From positions 62,001 to 126,000 of the forward strand of contig JAQXDZ010000102.1 of assembly GCA_029251085.1 (NCBI GenBank): DNA of 64,000 nt. Reading direction: 5' to 3'. This DNA comes from Mariniblastus sp. Its GTDB lineage: Bacteria > Planctomycetota > Planctomycetia > Pirellulales > Pirellulaceae. The translations under genes were made by a program, and so were the position numbers. Positions within the stretch are counted from its first letter, which is position 1, and every line of letters begins with the position of its first letter. Positions 7,845 to 17,553 of the stretch are shown here, in pieces. Under the pieces are notes generated by a model. That model was not told where the DNA came from and did not search any database. It was given only the letters and a program-made list of their open reading frames with translations.

Positions 7845-10839
7845 CTCCCCTGACAATTCGCAAAGCGACCCTGAAATACTTGAACAGATCGTTGACCATT
7901 TCACCAACCGTCTTCGTGCAGGGGAACACCCTGCCATCGCTGAATATCAAGACCAGTACCCTAAATTCAGAGACGAAATTGAAGACTTGCTTGCATCCGT
8001 AGCAATGATCGAGCAGCTAAAATCTGATCCGACCAACTCACCCTCTAAATCGAGGTCACTCGATGAAGTCTCCGGCCTCGATCGGATAGGGCCTTACAAG
8101 ATCAAGGGAGAGATTGGCCGCGGGGGAATGGGAGTCGTTTTCGAAGCAGTTCATGAATCGCTGGGAAAACGCGTCGCAATCAAAGTGATGCCAACGCCAC
8201 TGATCAACAGTAAAAACTTCGTCGAGCGATTTAAACGAGAAGCACAGTCGGCCGCAAGATTACACCACACAAATATTGTTAGTGTATTTGGGGTTGGCGA
8301 GGGCGAAGGGTACCATTACTACGTGATGGACTTAATCGATGGACAGACACTAGGTGCCGTCATCAACGGAATCAATGCGTCCGATCCCATCAGCACGCGG
8401 ATAGACCGTTATGAAACCCGATTGGATTTGAGCGGGAACCTAACTCTCGCTCTCAACGCCTCCACTCCTTTAGAAGAATCAACAGCAACATCGCACGGAC
8501 AAACGGCGACGGATTCCTCTACCGCCAACTCTCAAACTCGACCGACCAAGAAGGCCAACCACTACCGTTGGGCGGCAAGAATCGCCGCAGATATCTCCGA
8601 TGCGGTCGCCTTTGCCCATGATGCCGACCTCCTTCACCGGGACATCAAACCCTCGAATATTATCCTCGACCAAAAAGGCCAAGTCTGGATTACTGATTTT
8701 GGTCTGGCCAAAGATACACGCAGCGAAATCAATCTCACAAAAACCGGCGATGTCATCGGAACTCCCCAATACCTCTCCCCGGAATCACTCGAAGGAAAAT
8801 ACGACTGTCGCAGTGAAGTCTACTGTATCGGCCTGACGCTCTACGAACTGGCCACACTGCAGCCTGCATTTAACAATGGAACCACAGCGGAAGTCATCCG
8901 GGCGATTGCGACATCCTCTCCGCCATCACCTCGCAAAATCAGCCCAGACATCCCGATCGACCTCAGTACGATTATCGAAAAATCAATTTCGAAAAATGCG
9001 GAAGAACGCTACCCAACTGTCAAGGATCTGCAACGAGATCTCATCGCGTTTGTGGAAGACCGTACGATCGCAGCACGCCCACCGTCAACGATTGAAATGG
9101 TGAGCAAGTGGGGACGTCGCAATCCGCTTGCAGCTTCACTTTCAGTCATTTCTTGCATCCTCCTGCTGCTCGTCGCTGTCGCAACCTCCTTTGGCTATCT
9201 TTACACCAAAGACGCACTGGCAAAAGAAGCAAAAAAATCAGCGCTCTTAGAAGATCAAATTATAAAGACGGAGAAAGCTAACAATAAATTCCAGGCAGCT
9301 TACAAAAAGCAAGAAAGTGAATACCAACGTGCCGAACGCAATGTTGATATTTCCATTCAAGCGTTTGACAAGATGTTCAAACAACTCGTCGCCAAAGACT
9401 CAGCCAATTCAACCGAACTTAGTATCGACGGACTTGAAGACCTGCAAGGAATCGAAACCTCAATTACGAAACAGGACGCTGTCTTCCTGGAAGAATTCCT
9501 CGCCTTTTACGACAAATTTGCGACTAACAATTTTGACAACAAAGATCTGCAAGCTGAATCCGCTCGAGCCTTTCGGCGCGTTGCAAACATCTATCAATTA
9601 CTGGGGGAAGTTGACCGCTCCTTCGATGCTTACAAAAAATCAATCGAGTTGTACAACAAAGTGCTCGTCGAATCACCCGAATCCAAGGGGTCGTTAATCG
9701 CTTTGGTGCAAACGAAAAATGAACTCAGCCGAGCCTACCGACGTGACCAAAACCTTTCAGAAGCGATCGCTCAAAACCAAAATGCGATCCAACTTTTAAG
9801 AGATGTTCCTGTTGAGCAACTCGACAACCAATTGAAACTGGAACTGGCGAAGACATTCAACTCCATCGGCTCCAGCCTTGCCATCAACGCCGTCATTTAT
9901 GACAGTCTTGAAGAAAGCCGTTTAGCCAAGAATGGAGCGCCGGGATTCCACCGTCGTGCCGAAGGGCATCGACCGCCAACTTGGACCGAATTGTATCTCG
10001 AAAAAATGCGATTTCGGCGCCCTCCACCGCGAAAGGGGCAAGATCTAACAAAACGGCCCAATGCTAATCGACCGAACACTAACCGGCCTAATCCTACCCG
10101 GCCTAAAGATGGTCCCGGGTTTCTCGCTCGCGGCCCCGGCAGATCCCGCAATCACGAAGCCAACCTAAGACTCTTACGGCGAAGCAAAGAAAATGCAGAC
10201 AGAGCAATTACAATCCTCGACCAGCTAATTGATGAGGAACCGAACAATGCCGATTATCGATCAGCCCGCGCTGAATGCTACTGTTGTCTCGCGTGGAGTT
10301 TTGTCGAACCCGACCAAAAAGCTGCCTTAAATATGCGTAGCCTCGCGATTGAGGAACTCGAATCGTTAATCGCTGAATCCCCCGGCAACTCGAACTACCG
10401 CTACCGCCTCGCCATGGCCTATTCACTGAGCAACCCATCAGATTCTCCAGAGAATCGAAAACTGATGCTGGAAAGCTCCATCAAAATAGCCAACGATCTC
10501 AAAACCCAATTCCCTAAAGTCCTGGACTATCACTATCTATTTATTTCCGTCCAGAACATATTGGCAGTCAATTTTGTTTCCGCTGGAAATCTAGACGAAG
10601 CATTAAAGGCGTTCCAAAACTCGAAAGATACTTTTGACGAGATTTTACAACTGAACCCAGATGGCAGTGCGCTCCGGCAGACAGATCGTTTTTTTGGCGT
10701 ACAGCTTCGCAGCCTGGTCGAAGCGGCTGAGAAAAACGCTGATGAAAAAATCGCCCGGTCAGCCAAGGACATTCGCGAGGATTTGAATAAAATGATCTCG
10801 GAATATCGAATTCGTCAAGAATCAACAACTCAGAAGTAA
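7834..10839 (+). CDS. Membrane-anchored Ser/Thr protein kinase with C-terminal repeat region
   Basis: 1001 aa; GEIGRGGMGVVFEAVH, VAIKVM, HRDIKPSNIILDQ, DFGLAK, TM helix NPLAASLSVISCILLLLVAVATSFGYLY, TPR-like C-terminus; overlaps the sigma factor by 11 nt. Confidence 0.93.
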   Translation: MVANSPDNSQSDPEILEQIVDHFTNRLRAGEHPAIAEYQDQYPKFRDEIEDLLASVAMIEQLKSDPTNSPSKSRSLDEVSGLDRIGPYKIKGEIGRGGMGVVFEAVHESLGKRVAIKVMPTPLINSKNFVERFKREAQSAARLHHTNIVSVFGVGEGEGYHYYVMDLIDGQTLGAVINGINASDPISTRIDRYETRLDLSGNLTLALNASTPLEESTATSHGQTATDSSTANSQTRPTKKANHYRWAARIAADISDAVAFAHDADLLHRDIKPSNIILDQKGQVWITDFGLAKDTRSEINLTKTGDVIGTPQYLSPESLEGKYDCRSEVYCIGLTLYELATLQPAFNNGTTAEVIRAIATSSPPSPRKISPDIPIDLSTIIEKSISKNAEERYPTVKDLQRDLIAFVEDRTIAARPPSTIEMVSKWGRRNPLAASLSVISCILLLLVAVATSFGYLYTKDALAKEAKKSALLEDQIIKTEKANNKFQAAYKKQESEYQRAERNVDISIQAFDKMFKQLVAKDSANSTELSIDGLEDLQGIETSITKQDAVFLEEFLAFYDKFATNNFDNKDLQAESARAFRRVANIYQLLGEVDRSFDAYKKSIELYNKVLVESPESKGSLIALVQTKNELSRAYRRDQNLSEAIAQNQNAIQLLRDVPVEQLDNQLKLELAKTFNSIGSSLAINAVIYDSLEESRLAKNGAPGFHRRAEGHRPPTWTELYLEKMRFRRPPPRKGQDLTKRPNANRPNTNRPNPTRPKDGPGFLARGPGRSRNHEANLRLLRRSKENADRAITILDQLIDEEPNNADYRSARAECYCCLAWSFVEPDQKAALNMRSLAIEELESLIAESPGNSNYRYRLAMAYSLSNPSDSPENRKLMLESSIKIANDLKTQFPKVLDYHYLFISVQNILAVNFVSAGNLDEALKAFQNSKDTFDEILQLNPDGSALRQTDRFFGVQLRSLVEAAEKNADEKIARSAKDIREDLNKMISEYRIRQESTTQK

Positions 10840-10913
10840 ATCGTGTACCCCGCTGCCATTGAACTGGCAGCCTCTAAAACAAAAACACGACGACCGACAC
10901 CACTTAAAATCCA

Positions 10914-11720
10914 ATGCGACAGCGGAGCCGTTTCGTGGAAGTTATTAACGACAGTATTTACAATCACCCGCGTTACTACGACCTTGTATTTGGCGCTGAC
11001 TGTGCGGCTGAGACGCGGTTTATTTGCGACGTCAATCGCAAGTATCTCAACAATCAAGCGAGTCGTCTGTTTGAACCCGCCTGTGGCACAGGCCGATTAA
11101 TGTACAGCCTCGCCAAACGCGGGTTTGAAGTCGAAGGGATCGACTTGAACCCCAAGGCAATCGAATTTAGCAATCAACGATCCGCCCGTCATGGCCTGCC
11201 ACAAACAGCCTTCGTGGCCGACATGGGCGAGTTTCAAGCAAAACGAAAATGGGATTTAGCCTTCAACACAGTCAACAGTTTTCGGCACCTAACCGACAAA
11301 GCTTCCACAATGTCTCACCTTCGCTGCATGGCCAAGCAAACCAAGCGAGGGGGAATCTATCTAATCGGATTTCATCTCACCCCCGAAACTGAGGATCCAA
11401 CCGACTGGGAGTCATGGTCAGCTCGCCGCGGGAACCTCTCAGTCATCACGAAAATGTGGACAATCAATCGATCCCCTCGCAAACGGCTCGAAACTTTTGG
11501 AATGCACTTCGACATCTACACTCCGACACGACAATTTCGAATCAGTGACGAACTAAGCATGCGAAGCTACACTAAGAATCAATTCGCTTCGTTGATTGAA
11601 GAATCAAACTGCTGGGACATCGCTGGAACCTACGACTTCACTTACGACATTAATCAGCCAATCAATATCGATTCGGCAAGCGAAGACGTCGTTTATATCT
11701 TAAAAAAGAAACAAAACTAA
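10914..11720 (+). CDS. SAM-dependent methyltransferase
   Basis: 268 aa; YDLVFGADC..., FEPACGTGRLMYSLAKRGFEVEGIDLNPKAIEFS (motif I/post-I). Confidence 0.85.
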   Translation: MRQRSRFVEVINDSIYNHPRYYDLVFGADCAAETRFICDVNRKYLNNQASRLFEPACGTGRLMYSLAKRGFEVEGIDLNPKAIEFSNQRSARHGLPQTAFVADMGEFQAKRKWDLAFNTVNSFRHLTDKASTMSHLRCMAKQTKRGGIYLIGFHLTPETEDPTDWESWSARRGNLSVITKMWTINRSPRKRLETFGMHFDIYTPTRQFRISDELSMRSYTKNQFASLIEESNCWDIAGTYDFTYDINQPINIDSASEDVVYILKKKQN

Positions 11721-11759
11721 AAACGAACGTAAGGCCGGCGCCCCCTTTGGTTGTAAATG

Positions 11760-12470
11760 CTATCGACCTTCCAAGTTCAGAACTCGCTCTTTTGAACGCG
11801 TATTCTTTTTCCCTTTTGCATTACTGTACCCTGGATCGATCTGTTTGTTTGGGAACTGACCTTTTGTTCGCAGGCTCCTTAAGCGGCGGCGCTGAGCCTT
11901 GGTTAATCGCTGCGACCCCGCTGCGACCGAAGGCTTATTCGACCGAGCCATCTTGGGTTTACCCGGAATGGCCTTCACTTTCGCCGGAACAACCGCCCTC
12001 TCGGTCACTGCATCGAGTGGAGGAAAGGTGTCGCTCGACCGCATCGCCATCTGAGTCACCGCAGGTCGTCTCCCATCCGTCCCATGCAGATAGCCCATCA
12101 GACCAATTTGGAACAGCATTAACGAACCAGCGACTGGAACCGCCAATCGACTCCAGTATCGAAACAAAAGAAACAAAATCGTCATCACCGAAATTGTTCC
12201 CAGTCCTTTACCAACCAGAAATAGAGAAACGTACTCAGGTTCAAGGCTGATCAACCAAGCACAAAAAGGATTTTGCTCTTCGATCACTGCACGGTACTCA
12301 TAAACTAACCAAGCGTCATAGAGAGAGACTAAACCAATCAAAAAGACGGTTGCTGGGTATATCTTGCCAAGAAAAGCCTGGCTTTGAATTTGATTTTTTA
12401 ATTGACCTACAGGTAACGCACTGGCATCCACTGAATACATATCTACTCGTACTTTCCTTACTTGGAACAC
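11760..12470 (-). CDS. Hypothetical membrane protein with basic C-terminal tail
   Basis: 236 aa; TM segments IYPATVFLIGLVSLYDAWLVY, VSLFLVGKGLGTISVMTILFLLF, VAGSLMLFQIGLMGYLH. Confidence 0.6.
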   Translation of the reverse strand: MFQVRKVRVDMYSVDASALPVGQLKNQIQSQAFLGKIYPATVFLIGLVSLYDAWLVYEYRAVIEEQNPFCAWLISLEPEYVSLFLVGKGLGTISVMTILFLLFRYWSRLAVPVAGSLMLFQIGLMGYLHGTDGRRPAVTQMAMRSSDTFPPLDAVTERAVVPAKVKAIPGKPKMARSNKPSVAAGSQRLTKAQRRRLRSLRTKGQFPNKQIDPGYSNAKGKKNTRSKERVLNLEGR

Positions 12471-13053
12471 TCTGTTTCAAACTGCTTAAAGAGAGCAACG
12501 ACAGAGTCTCGCAAAAAAAACTTCAAAACATAACAAATCAATGCACATACATTTAAACGGCAGCATTGAGTCCGAAACATTCATCAGACGCTATTTTAAA
12601 TTTTGGAAAGTGGTACCAACTAGATGCGACAAACCACTATTTAATTGAAACAATTTAAATAAAAAATCATTCAATTTTCACAGGGACAAATGTAACCAAG
12701 TAACTGATCACCTTCCCAATCCCTGGCCACTAAACTCTTACAACTAGTTGAATTTTTCGTTGTTCTGTCAATCAATACTATTTCTCCTCCTTACTCGTTA
12801 ACAGCAAAGAGTAAATCATGACGCCCAAATGTTAAAAAACATGAATAACGTTGATGGCACCTCGGCCGCGACCGGTAAATCGCTAACGACATCGGTCGAA
12901 AATTCGTCACAATTCAGTCCCAACATCGAGGCAAAATCACAAGGTAAATGCCGAGATGGGAATGTTCTTTGAATTTGACGAACAGCTATTTTCACCATTT
13001 TTCGATCCACACGAACAAACCCTTCCGACCTTCACGGACAGGCCCCGGATAAA

Positions 13054-14139
13054 TCACCGACCCGACTCATTCCGTGGCGAACGCCTTGATCTGCCACGCT
13101 GGGATGGACGCAACTCTTCTTTTGATAAATTCCCATCGGAATTTTTGTCCAATGTTTTCAATGACTTCGGAGCCCCTTCGATTTCATCAACCGACAATTT
13201 TCCATCTTTATTAAGATCTAAAGCGATGATAACCGGCATGTGCATGCTTGAACGACGAACTACCGGTGGATTCACTGGGCTGTCGCCAGAATCACCTGCC
13301 GCCTCTCTTCCAAGTTCAACCCGAATTGCCGCCCGCAGTTCATCCGGTTTGAAACCTGAAGGGCCTCGGCCCCCTGCGTAGGCCACACGCCCATCTTTCC
13401 CAATTAAATACAATCGATCGGGATGCGCTGCGTAATCGGTTCCAGTTTTGTCGTCTATTTTGTCGAGAAGCGTCGGGATTTTAATATCTAATGCTTCTAC
13501 AAAATCCTTGGCTATCTGATTCCGCTCTTCCGTAGAAACAGGCTCTTCTACAATGGAATTGTACATGGGCCGATCGCCATCAATCGCATGAGCTTCCCGG
13601 CAGTAGACCATGAAAAATTGAACATCGGTGCCATACTCTTCAAATAACTTCTCCAGCTGACCAGCTGAACGAACAAACGGCGGTCACGAACAACTTCCAA
13701 AAATCAACGCCACTGGCTTACTGCCCTTGAAGCTGGCAAGTTCGACTGTTTTGGATGGCTCATTCACATGGGTAAGATTAAACCCGGGAGCCACATCCCC
13801 TTTCACCGGAGGCGCGACACTGGATGAATCCGAAGATCGTTTCTGCCGTTCTCGTGAAAACAGTTTGCGCGAATTTCCCTCGCCCCAATCCTTGGTTGAA
13901 ATGATTCCATCACGGTTGACGTCAAGTCGCTGAAACTTCTCGGCTCCCCGAGAATATTCAGCCTCTGTAAGCTGGCCGTCTCCATTTGCATCATATTTAT
14001 CTTGCAGGTAATCCCAAACTTCAACACTACCGCTGTTTCTATTCTGTTGCGCCTTCTGTTGCGCCAAAACTGAGTCACCACCAAGGGCAACCCCGACAAG
14101 AACCAATGACAACCCTATTATTGTTAGACGACGTTTCAT
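13054..14139 (-). CDS. Predicted selenoprotein: secreted iodothyronine-deiodinase-like domain flanked by EF-hand pairs; UGA at 13684-13686 read as Sec
   Basis: Track ORFs 13684-14139 and 13054-13611 are in the same frame and joined across one TGA: ...SKPVALIFGSCS-U-PPFVRSAGQLEKLFEEYGTDVQFFMVYCREAHAIDGDRP... Signal peptide MKRRLTIIGLSLVLVGVALGGDSVLAQ; EF-hands DANGDGQLTEAEY, DVNRDGIISTKDW, DLNKDGKLSVDEIE, DKNSDGNLSKEEL. 361 aa including Sec. Confidence 0.88.
13652..13669 (-). promoter_or_regulatory. Candidate bacterial SECIS hairpin downstream of the UGA
   Basis: Minus strand UUCAGCU-GGUC-AGCUGGA: 7-bp stem (one G-U), GGUC loop, 21 nt between UGA and loop. Confidence 0.75.
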
Positions 14140-14382
14140 GTTTCTACCCGTTAAAAGATGACAGCACAGACAGACGGACGCTTCTAACTGACACGCATCG
14201 CCACAGGGTTCGAGACAGAAAAAACGCAGACTGGGAAAACAAGCTCATCGCACGCCAATTTTCGCCGCCACGATAATTAAGTGATCCATCAAAAGACTTC
14301 CTAATCATCACCTCGCCACCAAAAACTGACACCGCAGCTCAACAGCGCTGAAGCGATCAGTTCGATTAACATTCGCGCAAAA

Positions 14383-14412
14383 AAAGAGGCGGGTCATGAA
14401 ACCCGCCTCTTT
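14383..14412 (-). terminator. Rho-independent terminator of rpoD
   Basis: aaagaggcgggt-catgaa-acccgcctcttt, 12-bp perfect stem, with T tract on the minus strand. Confidence 0.9.
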
Positions 14413-14439
14413 CTTTTACTTAAACCGTCTGCTCAAAAA

Positions 14440-15987
14440 TTAATCGAGGAACCCGACTAACTCTTGAGACCGACTTGGCTGTTGCAGTTTTCTTACGGCC
14501 TTTGCCTCGATCTGGCGAATACGCTCGCGAGTCACTTTAAAAATGTGTCCCACTTCTTCCAGCGTATAGCTATATCCGTCACCGAGCCCGTAGCGAAGTT
14601 TAATGATCTCGCGTTCACGATAACTGAGTGTCTTCAGGACATCCTGAATCCGCCCGCGAAGCATTTCCTGCGAAGCACCAATTGACGGACTTTCCGCCTC
14701 ACCATCCGGCAGAAGGTCACCGAAATGGCTGTCCTCACTGTTACCAACAGGCCGATCAAGACTGATTGGATAACGACTCATTGCAAGCACGCGACGTGCT
14801 TCGTCGATGGTCGTCTCGCTTCGTCGTGCAACTTCTTCAAGAGTTGGCTCACGCCCAAGTTCCTGAAGCAACTGACGCGAAACCGTTCGAACACGTGACA
14901 TGGTTTCAACCATATGCACTGGAATACGAATCGTTCGGCTTTGATCCGCGACAGCACGGGTAATCGCCTGACGAATCCACCAGGTTGCATAGGTACAAAA
15001 CTTGAATCCACGACGGTATTCAAATTTATCAACCGCACGCATCAATCCAGCGTTCCCCTCTTGGATCAGATCCAAAAAGCTCAAACCGCGATTACGATAT
15101 TTCTTTGCGATGGAGACGACCAGTCGCAAGTTACCTTCAGAAAGCTCTCGCTTCGCCTTTTGGTATTTGGTGTAAATATCGCGAAGATACTTTACACGAT
15201 TCCGCAGGCTAGTCGGAGATTCCTGACAAGCCAACAGGATCGTTCGCATTTCTTGAATCCAAGCTTCACGCTCAATCGCGGGCTTCCGCAATTTTTTGTG
15301 TTCCTTGATCTTATCCATCAACTCATCGACGCGAGCACTGAAATCTTCAATCGTACGAATCATTAATTCGATACGCTGTGTTCGCAAACCGAGCTCTTCG
15401 ATGAGACGAACTGCTCGGCGGCGACGACGAGCTAGATTTTTCCACGCGGTTTTACGCCGAGCCTGGGTATGAGACTTCGAAAATGCCGTCAAAAAATCGT
15501 GACGATTTCGCTTAAGCAAAACCGAAAGCGTATTGAGGTTGTGAGGGATTCGACCAAGAATCTGCTCTTTTTCAAGCCGATCAGTCACCGAAACCTGAAC
15601 CGTTCGATCAAACGGAAGTTCTCCACGGTGCACTCTCACGAGCGTTTTATAGGCGTAACGAATCACGTAATCGCACTCGAGCAATTTCGTACGAAACTCT
15701 CGTCGAGTCTCTTCAATTCGTTTCGCTAATGTGATTTCTTCGGTTCGCGTCAGCAGTGGAATCTCACCCATCTGAGTTAGATACATCCGAACCGGGTCGT
15801 CTGACCATGATTCAGATTCATCTACACCGGCAGCCAATTCCTCACCGTCGCGTTTGGCGGCGGCGGTATCGGATGGAGCCGGCGGGCTGGCTTCAACTAC
15901 TTCTTCGAATCGCTTGGGAGCAACACGTGTTCGTGTTGCGTCATCGTCTTCTAGCAGTGCATCGTACAATTTAGCACTCCTGCGCAA
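14440..15987 (-). CDS. rpoD: RNA polymerase primary sigma factor RpoD/SigA
   Basis: 515 aa; [105 protein letters not shown]. Confidence 0.97.
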   Translation of the reverse strand: MRRSAKLYDALLEDDDATRTRVAPKRFEEVVEASPPAPSDTAAAKRDGEELAAGVDESESWSDDPVRMYLTQMGEIPLLTRTEEITLAKRIEETRREFRTKLLECDYVIRYAYKTLVRVHRGELPFDRTVQVSVTDRLEKEQILGRIPHNLNTLSVLLKRNRHDFLTAFSKSHTQARRKTAWKNLARRRRRAVRLIEELGLRTQRIELMIRTIEDFSARVDELMDKIKEHKKLRKPAIEREAWIQEMRTILLACQESPTSLRNRVKYLRDIYTKYQKAKRELSEGNLRLVVSIAKKYRNRGLSFLDLIQEGNAGLMRAVDKFEYRRGFKFCTYATWWIRQAITRAVADQSRTIRIPVHMVETMSRVRTVSRQLLQELGREPTLEEVARRSETTIDEARRVLAMSRYPISLDRPVGNSEDSHFGDLLPDGEAESPSIGASQEMLRGRIQDVLKTLSYREREIIKLRYGLGDGYSYTLEEVGHIFKVTRERIRQIEAKAVRKLQQPSRSQELVGFLD

Positions 15988-16142
15988 AGGTTTTTAAAAA
16001 TGTTTCCATTGTGAGGCGGAAGCGGTTAATCACAATCTCAACCTGAGGCAGGTCAAAATGCATACTGTGATGGATCCAAGTTTGCCTTCACACCGAATCT
16101 TAAAAAGGTTACTGTTTGGTTCGTGTGAAACCGTCGCAAAGG

Positions 16143-16277
16143 TTAATTTTTAGCAAGTTCCAAGCAGCGGAGCGGGTTGGCATTCAGCAAGTGCTGATTA
16201 AACCGTTCGTCGGAATTAATCCCAAAATCCTCGTGGAGAAATCGCAACATACAGCGAACCCCATCGACGTCTTGTGT
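16143..16277 (-). pseudogene. Possible short coding remnant (44 codons) with protein-like composition
   Basis: Minus-strand reading between two in-frame TAA codons: TQDVDGVRCMLRFLHEDFGINSDERFNQHLLNANPLRCLELAKN; no adjacent long ORF. Confidence 0.25.
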
Positions 16278-16993
16278 TTAATTTCCTAACCAAATCGTTG
16301 TGAACTAGCTCGCTCTACTTCGTGAGTAGAAATAACTTCGACGCTTGCCGAAGTCAGCCAATCGAAACGACTCAACAGCCCTGTCCCATTTCCTGTCTGC
16401 GTAAATTCTTTACCAAATTCTCGCACCGGTTTTGACCAGGTATCCTGGCCGGTTGGATTCAATGTCACTCGTTTATTAAGGAAGCGCGTCGCCCTAAAAA
16501 GACGCTAGACCTTGGGTGGACTGTGGATACAGCAGAGTCTCGAATCGCAGTTGTACAATTGTAACTGTCGGATAATCATAGTCCAGTTAAAAAAGACTTC
16601 ATTCTCTCTATTTTTATACGCGGATCGTCCCTAAATGATAACTTCTTCCGGTTCCATCAGTAGCAGGTGGTGAAATTGGATGATTCGAAAACGCCACGCC
16701 GACCCAATCCGTTAAAAACAATCCGAACAACCAGAAAAGTCGACTATGGACGATTTTTTCTGCTCCTCCCAACCGATTCAAGATGAACGAGCGAGTTTTG
16801 GATCCCGTACTTGAAATTGTTAAACTCGGCAGGAAATGCGGGGTTCGTTTAAAAACCCGGCCTTCACTTGCTATACTGAGATTAACTTGCTGGCCCCAAC
16901 GTAACCGCGGAGCTTCCCTAAAGAGGACACCCCGAACCGTTAGCCAACTAACTATTAGCAACCCAACCACTTGAAAAGCTAAGCTGGAACCCA

Positions 16994-17539
16994 ATGCCGT
17001 CTAAATACCTACTTCCGTGTGACCACTGCAGTCACCCTTTCGAAGTCATCCCCAAACAGGCTGGTCAGGAACTGATTTGCCTGGAATGCGGTAAAGCAAC
17101 CGAAGCTCCGATGCTTCGAAAAATGAGACTGCTGGAGCCGGTTGAAGACGAAACGGCTAGAAAGACAAACAAAAGAGTCGAGAAAAGCAGTAAGTTCAAT
17201 AGGCTTTTTTCAATTGGTCTATTCGCTGCGGTACTTCTAGGCGGTTCGGGATACTGGCTTTACGATTACGCCGGGATGCTGGCAACCGAAATTGACCGAG
17301 AGCTTTCTACCGAGCAACACGACGAGTTTGTCGACCAACTGCAACCGTCTCAGGTCGTTACCTACTTTAACGAATTAAGAATCGATAACGGCCTCGGCGA
17401 GTGGTACGAGCCGAACTACGTCCGGTACAACAAACAATCCGAAATCCTAACTAACACATCCTACGTTTTGATGGGACTCGGCGGGCTTTTCCTTGCCTGC
17501 TCCATCAGCATGGTCGCGCTGATTGCTTTCAAACGTTAA
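16994..17539 (+). CDS. Hypothetical protein with N-terminal zinc-ribbon-like motif and two TM helices
   Basis: 181 aa; CDHCSHPFEVIPKQAGQELICLECGK; LFSIGLFAAVLLGGSGYWLYDYA; VLMGLGGLFLACSISMVALIAF. Confidence 0.75.
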   Translation: MPSKYLLPCDHCSHPFEVIPKQAGQELICLECGKATEAPMLRKMRLLEPVEDETARKTNKRVEKSSKFNRLFSIGLFAAVLLGGSGYWLYDYAGMLATEIDRELSTEQHDEFVDQLQPSQVVTYFNELRIDNGLGEWYEPNYVRYNKQSEILTNTSYVLMGLGGLFLACSISMVALIAFKR

Positions 17540-17553
17540 ATCTTGAGTTCGAC

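Noticed and set aside
13054-14139. Two independent genes (EF-hand protein 13684-14139 and hypothetical 13054-13611) or a pseudogene
   Set aside because: Same frame, single UGA exactly at the deiodinase catalytic position, coding continues between UGA and the downstream ATG, and a SECIS-like hairpin follows.
16614-16994. 126-aa minus ORF upstream of the zinc-ribbon protein
   Set aside because: No recognisable family; composition resembles non-coding gap sequence.
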